This document shows positions 15,851-25,029 of a stretch of 64,000 bases of DNA, piece by piece. Position 1 is the stretch's first letter; each line of letters opens with the position of its first letter. The DNA is taken from positions 1 to 64,000 of the forward strand of contig JACOEH010000003.1 in assembly GCA_024998685.1 (NCBI GenBank), in the 5' to 3' direction. Both the position numbers and the translations under genes were made by a program. Origin of the DNA: Nitrospira sp. GTDB taxonomy: Bacteria; Nitrospirota; Nitrospiria; Nitrospirales; Nitrospiraceae. The notes beneath the pieces were generated by a model, which saw nothing but the letters and a program-made list of their open reading frames with translations, was not told the origin of the DNA and ran no database searches.

Positions 15851-17536
15851 ATGACACATGGAAACAAGCCGTTACGCGGACTGGAAAGTGCTGCGCAATC
15901 TTCGATCCAAACCGGAAAATTCGGACGTCTGTTTCGCTGGCTGCCCTCTTCCTTCCAGCCGACTAATACCAAAGAAGAAAAGGAAGTCGAGGAACTCTTG
16001 GATGAATTAGCGCACGTGATGGTGTCGGCTGAATTCGACGATAGACTCGACAAGGACAACGAAAAAACCCCGGACGCCGACATCAATACGCATGAGGACG
16101 AGGACGAGAATCGCGACATTCCTGCCGGCTATACGTACTTGGGACAGTTCATCGACCACGACATTACGTTCGATCCCGCCTCCTCGCTACAACAACAAAA
16201 TGACCCGGACGCGCTTGAAGACTTTCGCACCCCGCGCCTCGACCTCGACAGCCTCTACGGCCGCGGGCCCGATGACCAGCCATATTTCTACGAACTGCGG
16301 GGAAAAGACCGACCGCAGGAACGAGTCAAGTTTCTCCTAGGCCCCAACTGCGGCGTGAACGACCAGTATCGCCCGGACCTGCTGCGCACCGAGGATAAGA
16401 CAGCCTTGATTGGCGACAAGCGCAACGACGAAAACAAGATCGTCAGCCAGATCCACGCGCTGTTTTTGAGGTTTCACAATAAAGTATTTGATGACCTCGG
16501 TCGACTTTCCTCGCCGGCTGAGCCGCCGCGCTTTAGCAATGATCACAGTCGGTTCTTGGAAGCGCAGCGTATCGTGCGCTGGTGCTACCAGTGGATTGTG
16601 TTGCACGATTACTTGCCGAAGATCTGCCGTGATGACATCGTGAACAGCATCATGCCGAGTAAAGATGGACGGCGGCCGCACTTCAAGTTCTATGAAGCAA
16701 AGTCCGGTGAAGCCTTCATGCCGGTGGAGTTCTCAGTCGCGGCTTTCCGATTCGGCCATTCGATGGTAAGGCCAACTTACAGCTTGAACGACGTCACCCT
16801 CAAGAGCGATACGAACCCTGAATTCACTTCGAAACAAGGTAAGAAACGTAAGTTTGCCCGAATTCCAATCTTCGTGGCGCAATCTCAGCATGATAAAGAC
16901 GCACTGAATGGTTTTGGCCAACCGCTGCCCTTAAACTGGGGCATCGATTGGAGCTTCTTCTTCGGTGACATACCGAGGGAGCCGAAAAAAGGGAGACAGG
17001 TGCCGCAGCCGAGTTACCGCATCGACGCTACGTTGGTGGACCCACTCGGGAAGCTGCCGGAGTTCGTCCAAGGCCTCGGTCCCGACTCGCCGTTCATCTC
17101 GCTGGCATTCCGCAATTTGATGCGCGGCTTCCGTATGGGCTTGCCTTCAGGACAAGCGGTCGCTCGCATGATGGCCGTTGACGAGTTGAGTACTGAGGAG
17201 CTTTGGTTCACTAAGGGGGCAGGTGATGGAACAGAAGAGTGGAAGCAGGGCAAAAAATTCTTTGAAAATAATAAGAACAAGCGATGGCTCGAGGATCGTG
17301 CTCCCTTATGGTTCTATATCCTCAAAGAAGCCGAGTTGCATGAAAATGGTCATCGGCTCGGCAGAGTGGGGAGCCGTATCGTCGCGGAGACGTTGATTGG
17401 CCTGGCTTGGTTTGATCACTATTCCTATCTGTTTCAAGCGCCGCGTTGGAACCCGAGCATGGAAGGAATCGACGGGTTGGACGAAGATTTGGACATGCTC
17501 AAGCTGACGAAGTATGTAGACTTGAGCAGTGTCTGA
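15851..17536 (+). CDS. Animal-type haem peroxidase
   Basis: The 561-residue enzyme belongs to the peroxidase-cyclooxygenase superfamily and oxidises substrates with H2O2 at a haem centre. Visible parts are distal His103 in GQFIDHDIT, the catalytic Arg/Glu segment GDKRNDEN (R191/E194) followed by the IHALFLRFHNK helix, and proximal His303 in FRFGHSMVRP. GGAGG lies eight bases before the ATG at 15851; an upstream in-frame ATG at 15767 has no such site. I see no signal peptide, although many relatives are exported by other routes. A decayed copy of its 3' end lies at 18704-18822. Paired palindromes and a promoter candidate lie upstream. Confidence 0.88.
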   Translation: MTHGNKPLRGLESAAQSSIQTGKFGRLFRWLPSSFQPTNTKEEKEVEELLDELAHVMVSAEFDDRLDKDNEKTPDADINTHEDEDENRDIPAGYTYLGQFIDHDITFDPASSLQQQNDPDALEDFRTPRLDLDSLYGRGPDDQPYFYELRGKDRPQERVKFLLGPNCGVNDQYRPDLLRTEDKTALIGDKRNDENKIVSQIHALFLRFHNKVFDDLGRLSSPAEPPRFSNDHSRFLEAQRIVRWCYQWIVLHDYLPKICRDDIVNSIMPSKDGRRPHFKFYEAKSGEAFMPVEFSVAAFRFGHSMVRPTYSLNDVTLKSDTNPEFTSKQGKKRKFARIPIFVAQSQHDKDALNGFGQPLPLNWGIDWSFFFGDIPREPKKGRQVPQPSYRIDATLVDPLGKLPEFVQGLGPDSPFISLAFRNLMRGFRMGLPSGQAVARMMAVDELSTEELWFTKGAGDGTEEWKQGKKFFENNKNKRWLEDRAPLWFYILKEAELHENGHRLGRVGSRIVAETLIGLAWFDHYSYLFQAPRWNPSMEGIDGLDEDLDMLKLTKYVDLSSV

Positions 17537-17749
17537 GTCGAGCCGGTCGTTTCGGCGGTGGGTCTGTATGGGCCGGACATTAAGACTTGGTTAGTCAGGT
17601 CTTCGTCGTCATGTTGGTCGATGAGATGAGGAGCCGGTAGTAGAGTCCAAGAGAGGGAGCCGCGGAGTTAGGCCGTCACGTGGCGCTTGAGCCTTCGGCG
17701 CTCCTGTTCAAGACGATCTAAGCGAAAGGGCGAAAGGGAAGGAGGAGAA

Positions 17750-18172
17750 TCATCGCAGACCGCGTCCTATCGCACGGACGCGCTGCCGATAGTCTGTGAG
17801 GGACACAACCTTGACGAGCCGTTCATCATCGGTGATCAAGTCGACATCTTCGAGTTCGGCCAAGGCAAGATAGGGACAGTCATACACCGGATGGTTCAGA
17901 TGATTTGCGAGAGCATAGGCACGAACGACCAGCGCATCCGACTGAACGAGCCGATCAAAATAGAGCGGCAGCGCGCGCACCATCGCCTCGCCTTGTTCCC
18001 GCGTCATCTCTTTGCGCCGCACCTTTTTCCAAGCCGTGTTACTCGTTTCGACCAAAATCAAGTCCGGCGCCAGGAGTGTTTCGCCTTTAGAGAGCACCGT
18101 GCGGGCAGCCGTCGAACCGCGCTCCTCGACAAACCACTTCACAGCGATGCTGGCATCGACGACGCAGGTCAT
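17750..18172 (-). CDS. PIN-domain toxin (VapC family)
   Basis: This 140-residue ribonuclease-type toxin has the acidic residues of the PIN fold: Asp6 in VVDASIAVKWF, a Glu in LILVETSNTAWK, the Asp in VYDCPYLALAE and the acidic LITDDERL. It starts four bases inside the end of the antitoxin gene, the normal toxin-antitoxin arrangement. The module lies between the peroxidase gene and a decayed copy of that gene's 3' end. Confidence 0.85.
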   Translation of the reverse strand: MTCVVDASIAVKWFVEERGSTAARTVLSKGETLLAPDLILVETSNTAWKKVRRKEMTREQGEAMVRALPLYFDRLVQSDALVVRAYALANHLNHPVYDCPYLALAELEDVDLITDDERLVKVVSLTDYRQRVRAIGRGLR

Positions 18173-18399
18173 CGATCCCTGTCCTTCCGAATCAAGACAG
18201 TCGAATCCGTCTGACGACGCTTCGGTGTCAACGCACGAATTCGGTCGGCCAGTGCGATCCGTTCCTGCGCATTAGGCGAGGCGGCTTTCGAAAGAATGGT
18301 GCGCAATTCCTGCTCAAGCGATTGCCCGTGCAACTCCGCCTTAGCCTTCAGGGCAGCGATAACATGATCATCGAGGTTACGCACGATGACTTGTCCCAT
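18169..18399 (-). CDS. Antitoxin with FitA/VapB-type ribbon-helix-helix
   Basis: This 76-residue antitoxin begins MGQVIVRNLDDHVIAALKAK, a FitA-like ribbon-helix-helix start, followed by ELHGQSLEQELRTIL and a basic C-terminal tail that would wrap the toxin. GGAGGT just before the ATG at 18399 decides the start; longer frames upstream have no such site. A perfect 10-bp inverted repeat lies 10 bases upstream and is the likely autoregulatory operator. Confidence 0.82.
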   Translation of the reverse strand: MGQVIVRNLDDHVIAALKAKAELHGQSLEQELRTILSKAASPNAQERIALADRIRALTPKRRQTDSTVLIRKDRDR

Positions 18400-18408
18400 G
18401 GCTACCTC

Positions 18409-18434
18409 CAATGCTATCACGAACGATAGCATTG
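18409..18434. promoter_or_regulatory. Operator-like inverted repeat of the toxin-antitoxin operon
   Basis: CAATGCTATC (18409-18418) and GATAGCATTG (18425-18434) are perfect inverted arms around a 6-base spacer, immediately upstream of the antitoxin ribosome-binding site. Ribbon-helix-helix antitoxins typically repress their own operon at such sites. Confidence 0.65.
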
Positions 18435-18703
18435 TTTCGCTCAGTGGTAAAGCCGTTTCCACGGGTGGAATGAATCCGGTTGGATCATTAGGACGGCGAT
18501 CCGATGGTCGACATGTGAATTCGGGATTGGTTGTGTTATGGAAGGGCGTTCGCTCTCCGATTACCTGCTTGAGGAAAGCCGACGCGCAGCCGATCGACCA
18601 ACTCTTGCTGAAATGCCGAACGTTTTCAGCATCGTACAAAAGCGACTCCAAAGCCTTCTCCCGAGGAAGCCGTTCGAGCTGAGCGAGACCGATAGTGATC
18701 GTG

Positions 18704-18822
18704 CTCGCATGGTTCGATCACTATTTCTATCTGTTTTAAGCGCCGCGTTCGAACCCGAGCATGGAAGGAATCGGCGGGTTGGACAAGGAATTGGATATGC
18801 TCAAATTGACAAAGTACGTAGG
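18704..18822 (+). pseudogene. Decayed duplicate of the haem peroxidase 3' end
   Basis: The translation LAWFDHYFYLF-stop-APR is followed by a stretch containing NPSMEGIGGLDKELDMLKL. This matches the last 40 or so codons of the peroxidase (LAWFDHYSYLFQAPRWNPSM and onward), with a CAA-to-TAA stop and several substitutions. It indicates a former tandem copy or a duplication; the VapBC-like module lies between the intact gene and this fragment. Confidence 0.8.
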
Positions 18823-19289
18823 CGAGCAGGGGCAACTTGTAAGTGTCGTGACATGCCGCGTGATCAAGACAATGTCATGACAGTCAAGCAAAGCCTTGGC
18901 ATTACATCTTTTTCACATTGACATGCATGCTATGAGGAGCGCTTTCTGAAGATCTCGTACATTCGACCCTGAGGAACCGGCACTCCGTACTTTAGGGGAC
19001 ACGCCTTGCAGGGATGTATGCAATGGACTATAGCGGTCATATCGAAAAGTACGAAGGGTCGATTAGGACAATCATCACCAGATACCCCTCCTTGGAGTCG
19101 CGAGGGTTCAGGTTTGTGTATTGCCCTTGTCGGTTGCTGGGGGTGGCGTGAGGTAGGATTAGGATAAAGGGCCACTACACCGTCCACTACTTTGGATCCC
19201 TGGCTAATAACAAGGCGTTCGCCGGAGACCTCTTGAAGTTCCCCCCTTTAACTTTAGAAAATACACTTCATCAGAGGATTCTGACCCCC
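18823..19289. other. Intergenic region, nothing recognised
   Basis: No frame with a ribosome-binding site and recognisable product was found. A minus-strand frame at 18930-19187 has unnatural composition and is discounted. Confidence 0.5.
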
Positions 19290-19727
19290 ATGCCTAACCT
19301 TTCTAGATTGCTCACCAGGTGCGTGATGATGGTTGCATCCCTTTCCATGATGAACTGCGCAGGATCGCCCCAAATAGATCAAAAATACTACTCCTCGCGT
19401 CTCTATCCATTGCCTTATGAACGAGTGTTTAATGCCGTGCACGCTCGTGTGGCTGAGTACCCAATGGGCATCGCGGAGGCTAATCAGACCGATGGGATCG
19501 TCAAGAGCCGCATCGGCGAGACAGCGCCAGGCAGCAGCGCGACCGTTGGCTACCAAGTCACCGTGATCGTATCGGAGGCAGGGAAGCAGACACGAGTGAC
19601 CCCGGACTGGCAAATGAATGTCTCATCAGAGCCGGCAAAGACTCATCTGGTTCCCGTCAGTATCGACGAGCGGCCACGGCTCTATATGGACTTCTTTGAG
19701 GAACTCGATAAGTACTTCAAGAAGTGA
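19290..19727 (+). CDS. Small lipoprotein, 145 aa, unknown function
   Basis: The chosen start (ATG at 19290) gives a classical lipoprotein signal: MPNLSRLLTRC, a hydrophobic run and the lipobox-like LSMMNC followed by AGS. The longer frame from a TTG at 19233 has no ribosome-binding site. The mature part begins PQIDQKYYSSRLYPLPYERV and resembles small envelope lipoproteins with a DUF-type alpha/beta fold (GIVKSRIGE, VTVIVSEAGKQTRVTPDW). No function can be assigned. It stands alone, 183 bp upstream of a region with no genes. Confidence 0.68.
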   Translation: MPNLSRLLTRCVMMVASLSMMNCAGSPQIDQKYYSSRLYPLPYERVFNAVHARVAEYPMGIAEANQTDGIVKSRIGETAPGSSATVGYQVTVIVSEAGKQTRVTPDWQMNVSSEPAKTHLVPVSIDERPRLYMDFFEELDKYFKK

Positions 19728-20029
19728 GGAATCCCCGGAAGACTCGTACAGCCGCCGGCACCCTTTACCTTGTGCATTACGGTGCATTACGCGGAGGTTT
19801 GATCCTCCAACAAAAACGCCGAAAGTGCGCTACGTGACAGTTGATTCAGGCAGCTAAGGAACAGATCCAAAATGCCAAGGCCAGGACGGCGGAAGAAATT
19901 GCTGAGCTGCAAGCCATGCTACATTCCAATAGGACAGGACATAGTTGACCGACTGACCCATAAAATGGCACAAAATGCTAAATCGAGCGCTTTAAGACGC
20001 AAACCTCCACAGAATTGAATTCCTTGCAC
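19728..20029. other. Intergenic region with a possible gene remnant
   Basis: One frame on the plus strand (about 19838-19947) reads as an amphipathic helix (KEQIQNAKARTAEEIAELQA) ending in a stop. It has no ATG or ribosome-binding site, so it is at most the end of a lost gene. Confidence 0.35.
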
Positions 20030-20103
<74 letters not shown>

Positions 20104-20106
<3 letters not shown>

Positions 20107-20186
20107 AACCAAGCTTGCTCGTGCCGACGCCTTTTGATCGCTGTATCGAAATAAGGCGTCGGACAAACCCCGCCAGTATTCTCTAT
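20104..20186 (+). repeat. tRNA-trailing stem-loop repeat, copy 3
   Basis: The 5' box CCAAACCAAGCTTGCTCGT is identical to copy 1. A perfect 10-bp stem follows, CCGACGCCTT (20124-20133) with AAGGCGTCGG (20153-20162), with a 19-base loop containing ATCGCTGTATCG and a 3' box GGACAAACCCCGCCAGTATT. Stem bases differ from copy 1 on both sides, so pairing is kept. Confidence 0.65.
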
Positions 20187-20207
20187 TCTTAATTCTTATG
20201 GGCTTCG

Positions 20208-20270
20208 CGTGTACCACAAGTTATTCAGGCGTAGCGTTCTTCTATTGCCGCCCGAGGATAAACTCCTTCA
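20208..20270 (+). repeat. tRNA-trailing repeat, copy 4 (partial)
   Basis: Traces of a second copy follow copy 3, as at tRNA-Pro: a TACCACAAG-like 5' box, a short GGCG/CGCC-type stem and the 3' box GGATAAACTCCTTCACC starting at 20256. Confidence 0.35.
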
Positions 20271-20442
20271 CCGGTTCGTGTTCTTTCCTGGTATCGGCTT
20301 GGCTGTTGCTATCAGCGACATATTCCTTAATAACTTTCATAACCGGAGAGCGATCTCCCAGTAGACATTCAACGCTCGCGTCCCCTATAGTTCAGGTAAG
20401 ATGTGATTTTTTCATCTTCGTCTTCGAAGGGTCTGATATTCC

Positions 20443-23409
20443 ATGCGCCGGATTCTCCGACCCCGAGTGCTGGCAGGGATATTGGCAGGGCTGCTTGCCC
20501 TCTACGCGCTTGTTGGATTTTTTCTCCTGCCCTATCTGATTAAATCATACGTTATTCCCACCGTCTCGGATCAGATCAAGCATCCCATCGTTCTTCGCGA
20601 AGCCGCCTTCAATCCCTTTGCGCTCTCTCTTCGTCTGACCGGTTTGGAAGTGCGGGAACAGAACCAAGCGGCGATGCTGGGTTTTGAGGAGCTGTTCGTG
20701 AATCTGCGCGCCACCACGCTGTTCTTTCAAAAAGTCGCGTTCGACGAGATCCGCATCGTCATGCCGTTCGTGTCGGCAAGGGTGAGCCACGAAGGAAAGA
20801 TGAACCTGCTGTCGTTGGCTCCACCACCGGACGAAACCGGGCAGCAACCGGCCCCACCATCGGGGGAACCCAAAAAAATGATGCCGCTGGAGATCGATCT
20901 GCTGGAGATCACCCGAGGCATTCTGGAATACACCGATGAGTCGAAGCCGAAGCCGGTGTTGCTCGATGTCGTGCCGATTCAGCTCGTGCTACGGGACTTC
21001 AGCACCATTCCGAGCCAAGGAAGCGAGAATGCCTATGCCTTCACGGCTGAGATCGAGACGGGCGGAAAAGTGGAATGGGAGGGGACTATCTCGCTGGAAC
21101 CAGTGGAGTCCGACGGCAAGGTGAGTGTATCCGGAATCAGGCTGCGGACTTTGTATCAGGCGGTGCGCGATCAGTTTCAGTTCGATATCCCACGGGGCGA
21201 GCTCGGCTTGTCTGCCTCGTATCACTTTGATTTACGTGAGCAGGCTCCTCGCGCGACGGTCAAGAATGGAAGAGTGTCGGTTCGGAAGCTGGCCATCATG
21301 GAACGGGGAGGGATCGAGCCGGTCGTTGATATTCCAATTTTTGATGTGGAGGGGATTCATCTGGATTTAGAGAAGCAGGCGATCAATGTCGCCGGGGTGC
21401 ATTCAGCCGATGCCCGCTTCGACGCCTGGATGGATCCTGACGGCACGCTCAACTATCAACAGCTCTTCGCGCCGGTCGGCGGAAGGGGAGCAGAGGAAAA
21501 ACTTCCAGCCGCGACCGCCAAGCCGGAAAAATCGGCGAAGCCATGGTCCATCGGTGTCGACAAAGTCGAAATTAAGAACTATGGCGCGTCATTCGAGGAC
21601 CGAACGCTGGGACGTCCAGGACATGTGGATGTGGAGGCGATGAATGTCACCGTAAAAGATATTCAGATCCCGTTTAAAAAATCGCTTCCCATCGACCTGT
21701 CGTTGAAACTGAATGAGACCGGATCCATCAAAGTGAAGGGAAAAGTGGCGGCCGAACCTCCGACCGCCGATACGGAGCTGAATCTGGAACATATCGACAT
21801 CCGTCCCTTTCAGCCCTATCTGGATCGGTTCCTCAACGCCGATGTATTGGACGGCGCGATCGATCTGAACGGAACCGTGCGTTTTGCCAAGGAGCACGCG
21901 AACGAGCCCATGCTGCGATTTCAGGGCAATCTTGCGGTCAATCGGCTGGCGGTCGCGGATCGCAAAGAACTCGACAATGTGTTGACATGGAAAGCGTTGA
22001 ACGTGCGGCAAATTGCCCTGGATATCGAGCCGACGGCGGTGAAGATCGGAGAAATTGTCTGGCAAGAACCGACTGCTCACATGGTGGTGGACTCCGAAGG
22101 ACAACTCAACCTTTCGCGTCTTGCCGTCTCGCCTCCGCCCGGTGATCAGACGGCGGCTCCTAAAAAGCCTGAAGGTGAGAACTCGCACGCTACGGCAAAG
22201 GATCCCGTGCCCGTCACCATCGGCCAGGTCAAGCTGGCGAAATTGGCCGCAACGTTTCAGGATTTATCGATCGAGCCACACGTGAGAACCAGCCTCACGG
22301 AATTCGGCGGAACCATCAAAGGACTGTCGTCGAAGCAGCTGAAGAAAGCCGACGTCAACTTGAAGGGCAAAGTTGGAAGAGCCGCTCCCCTCAAAATAGT
22401 TGGAAAGATCAATCCGCTGAGCGGAGATGCCTTCACCGATCTGATCGTGACCCTTGGCGCGATGGATTTGACACCGGCCGGGCCCTACAGCGGTAAATAT
22501 GCCGGCTATGGACTGTCGAAGGGAAAGCTGTCGCTCGATTTGAAGTACAAGGTGTCGCAGAAAGTATTGGAAGCGGAAAATCTGGTGCGCGTCGATCAAT
22601 TGACGTTCGGTGAGAAGACGAATAGCCCGGACGCCACGTCGCTGCCCGTTCCGTTGATCGTGGGGCTGCTACAAGATCGGAAGGGCCTCATCGAAATCGA
22701 TATGCCGATTCGCGGCGATCTCAAGGATCCGGATTTCCAGTACGGCAAGGTGGTCATTTCGACGTTGCTCAATCTGCTCGGAAAGGTCGTCGCGTCGCCG
22801 TTTGCGCTCATGGGCAAACTCGTGCCCGGCGGCGGCGAGGAAGACCTGCAATTTATCGAATTTTCACCAGGGACCGCCGCATTGGCTGATACGGAACTGA
22901 CCAAGCTCGAGGCGCTGGAAAAGGCGTTGGATGAGCGGGCGGCCCTCCGGCTCGATATCAAAGGAACGACCGATTCGACGCTGGATGTGGCGGCGCTTCA
23001 AAGAATGAAACTTCGAAATCAGCTGTTCGCGATGAACGGCGGGACAAAACCCGATCAGGAAGAGTTGTCGCCGAAAGAGGAGCAACGGCTCGTGGAAAAA
23101 CTCTATGCAAAACTGCCTACGCCCGATCCATCCGTGACACCGGCCGAACCTACGCAGCCGACCGTGGCGGAAATGAAGCAGAAACTCGAGGCGGCCATCC
23201 AGATTTCTACGAGCGACTTAGAAGCGCTGGCCCGCCAACGCGCTGAGGCGATCCGCCGCCGCCTTCTGGAAGGTGGAAAGCTCGCAGAGGAACGAGTCGC
23301 GCTTCTCGATACCGACGTTGCTGAGTCCGGTCATGAAAAGGTACGGACTCAGTTGTCCCTCTCTGCCGGGTTGCCGGATCATCCAGCGTCAAGTCCTGAG
23401 ATGCCTTGA
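20443..23409 (+). CDS. AsmA-like DUF748 protein, inner-membrane anchored
   Basis: This 988-residue protein has one N-terminal membrane helix (VLAGILAGLLALYALVGFFL) and a very long periplasmic part of repeated beta-rich modules typical of DUF748/AsmA-like proteins (VREQNQAAMLGFEELFVNLR, LSLDLKYKVSQKVLEAENLV). An OmpA-like C-terminal stretch follows (LRLDIKGTTDSTLDVAALQR). Such proteins are thought to bridge the periplasm and move lipids toward the outer membrane. A weak AAGGG lies 11 bases before the ATG. It stands as a single gene. Confidence 0.85.
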   Translation: MRRILRPRVLAGILAGLLALYALVGFFLLPYLIKSYVIPTVSDQIKHPIVLREAAFNPFALSLRLTGLEVREQNQAAMLGFEELFVNLRATTLFFQKVAFDEIRIVMPFVSARVSHEGKMNLLSLAPPPDETGQQPAPPSGEPKKMMPLEIDLLEITRGILEYTDESKPKPVLLDVVPIQLVLRDFSTIPSQGSENAYAFTAEIETGGKVEWEGTISLEPVESDGKVSVSGIRLRTLYQAVRDQFQFDIPRGELGLSASYHFDLREQAPRATVKNGRVSVRKLAIMERGGIEPVVDIPIFDVEGIHLDLEKQAINVAGVHSADARFDAWMDPDGTLNYQQLFAPVGGRGAEEKLPAATAKPEKSAKPWSIGVDKVEIKNYGASFEDRTLGRPGHVDVEAMNVTVKDIQIPFKKSLPIDLSLKLNETGSIKVKGKVAAEPPTADTELNLEHIDIRPFQPYLDRFLNADVLDGAIDLNGTVRFAKEHANEPMLRFQGNLAVNRLAVADRKELDNVLTWKALNVRQIALDIEPTAVKIGEIVWQEPTAHMVVDSEGQLNLSRLAVSPPPGDQTAAPKKPEGENSHATAKDPVPVTIGQVKLAKLAATFQDLSIEPHVRTSLTEFGGTIKGLSSKQLKKADVNLKGKVGRAAPLKIVGKINPLSGDAFTDLIVTLGAMDLTPAGPYSGKYAGYGLSKGKLSLDLKYKVSQKVLEAENLVRVDQLTFGEKTNSPDATSLPVPLIVGLLQDRKGLIEIDMPIRGDLKDPDFQYGKVVISTLLNLLGKVVASPFALMGKLVPGGGEEDLQFIEFSPGTAALADTELTKLEALEKALDERAALRLDIKGTTDSTLDVAALQRMKLRNQLFAMNGGTKPDQEELSPKEEQRLVEKLYAKLPTPDPSVTPAEPTQPTVAEMKQKLEAAIQISTSDLEALARQRAEAIRRRLLEGGKLAEERVALLDTDVAESGHEKVRTQLSLSAGLPDHPASSPEMP

Positions 23410-23487
23410 AGTCCTATCGGTTTGCTTTTTGGAAGGGGGCTGGAAGGCGGCGACCTGTCGTTCTAAGCGAGAACGGGAGAAACCCCG

Positions 23488-23853
23488 TTACTTTGGGCTG
23501 TACCGCATCCGCGTCCCGTGGAGAAGAGACAGCTCAATCTCAGAAGCGCTCAGCTCAGCGGGGAAGAGAACGCCGGAAACTTTGCACGCATTGATACTGG
23601 CTCCGTCCAATCTGGCCTTGCTCAAGTCGACGCCACGGAGATCGGATTGCCGGAAATAACAGTCGCTGAAATCCAGCCCGTCGGCATCTAGACCTCGAAG
23701 GTCTAGACCGCGCAGATCACATCCGCGAAGATCGCATGTGTCGCCTGAAGCTTTCTTGGCGTTGAACTCTTTGATGCAGCCTTCACGCAGCATGAGGTAC
23801 ATCGGGTCCTTTGAAATATGGAGTTTTGTGCGCGAGGCGTCCATGCCGGCCAT
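23488..23853 (-). CDS. Pentapeptide-repeat protein
   Basis: This 121-residue protein contains about eight A(D/N)LxX-type repeats between residues 39 and 90 (CDLRGCDLRGLDLRGLDADG, then SDLRGVDLSKARLDGASI), which form a right-handed quadrilateral beta helix. The N-terminus (HISKDPMYLMLREGCIKEFN) is helical. GGAG precedes the ATG at 23853. Function unknown. It is convergent with the DUF748 gene. Confidence 0.78.
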   Translation of the reverse strand: MAGMDASRTKLHISKDPMYLMLREGCIKEFNAKKASGDTCDLRGCDLRGLDLRGLDADGLDFSDCYFRQSDLRGVDLSKARLDGASINACKVSGVLFPAELSASEIELSLLHGTRMRYSPK

Positions 23854-24085
23854 GGTGGGCTCCAGATAAAGGATCTCATGGGCCGTATCGGCAAGGCCAT
23901 GGAGAATCTTGAGTCGGGACGTTCATGCTGCCACATTGTCGACAGTCACTACCGTTGCTCGCCATGTGATGTCATGCGGCTCATGTTTTCACATGCGACC
24001 TCTTGAACTTGTCTGTTTGGGCACAGTATTGTACGACGATAGTAGAAATCTTGTCGTAAGTGATCGCGATACAAGGAGGTATCCC

Positions 24086-24721
24086 ATGGCAATACGATTG
24101 GGCGACGATGCGCCGAATTTTACGGCAGACACGACGGAAGGGACGATCAATTTTCACGAGTGGCTGGGCAACAGTTGGGGGATTCTCTTTTCACACCCCA
24201 AGGACTACACCCCGGTGTGTACGACCGAGTTGGGCACGGTGGCCAAAATCTCGCCGGAGTTCAAAAAGCGGGGCGTCAAAGTGATTGCCGTCAGCGTGGA
24301 TCCGATGGATTCCCACAAAGGCTGGATCAACGACATCAACGAAACGCAAAAGACGACGATGAACTACCCCATCATCGCCGATCCGGATAAGAAGGTCGCC
24401 ACGCTGTACGATATGATTCATCCCAACGCCATCGACAACATGACGGTGCGATCGGTCTTTGTGATCGGTCCGGACAAGAAGGTCAAACTCACGTTGACCT
24501 ATCCCGCTTCCTGCGGTCGAAACTTCGATGAGTTGTTGAGAGTGATCGACTCTCTTCAACTGACATCGAAGTTCAAGGTCGCGACTCCGGCGAACTGGAA
24601 AGAGGGCGAGGATTGCATCATTACTCCAGCGGTCGGCGACGCGGAAGCGAAGCAACTCTTTCCGAAAGGGTTCACAACCGTCAAGCCGTATCTCCGCTAT
24701 ACCCCGCAGCCGAATCGGTAA
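24086..24721 (+). CDS. 1-Cys peroxiredoxin (Prx6 family)
   Basis: The 211-residue thiol peroxidase has peroxidatic Cys45 in DYTPVCTTELG. The Prx6-type C-terminal extension (CIITPAVGDAEAKQLFPKGF) and YLRYTPQP ending are intact. A strong AAGGAGGT precedes the ATG at 24086, ruling out the longer upstream frame. It reduces hydrogen and organic peroxides. It is followed by a hairpin at 24747-24774. Another possible peroxide-handling enzyme, the haem peroxidase, is encoded at 15851. Confidence 0.93.
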   Translation: MAIRLGDDAPNFTADTTEGTINFHEWLGNSWGILFSHPKDYTPVCTTELGTVAKISPEFKKRGVKVIAVSVDPMDSHKGWINDINETQKTTMNYPIIADPDKKVATLYDMIHPNAIDNMTVRSVFVIGPDKKVKLTLTYPASCGRNFDELLRVIDSLQLTSKFKVATPANWKEGEDCIITPAVGDAEAKQLFPKGFTTVKPYLRYTPQPNR

Positions 24722-24746
24722 TCATCGAATCATTCCCGCTTCAATG

Positions 24747-24774
24747 GGCAGAAGGTGCGGCAGCACCTTCTGCC
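24747..24774 (+). terminator. Hairpin after peroxiredoxin gene
   Basis: GGCAGAAGGTGC (24747-24758) pairs perfectly with GCACCTTCTGCC (24763-24774) across a 4-base loop. No run of T follows, so it may stabilise the 3' end rather than terminate by itself. Confidence 0.5.
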
Positions 24775-25029
24775 GCTTCCCCTACCAGAGACTGATGTCC
24801 CCACCCGCGTCTGACCCGATACACATTCCTGTTCACATTTATTCGTTCTCCTGGACAGAAGGATACTTGATGAGTAATCTTACGTGGTGACATAGGGAGG
24901 TGAAAAAATTTTCTTGCCATGTTTCGACGACTTAGGCATACTCGCCGCCGACCTCGTCGGCGCGAACGTTTTTGAACATAGGCGCAGGTGGGCAGTGGTT
25001 TCTTATTACTCACAAGGGAGGGCATGAGT

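Noticed and set aside
18470..18490. TGAATC-N6-GATCAT, resembling the regulon palindrome
   Set aside because: The right arm does not match (GATCAT), there is no second copy at 21 bp, and it is not placed before a gene in a sensible orientation.
18930..19187. Minus-strand frame of 85 codons
   Set aside because: There is no ribosome-binding site, odd amino-acid composition and no likeness to known proteins.
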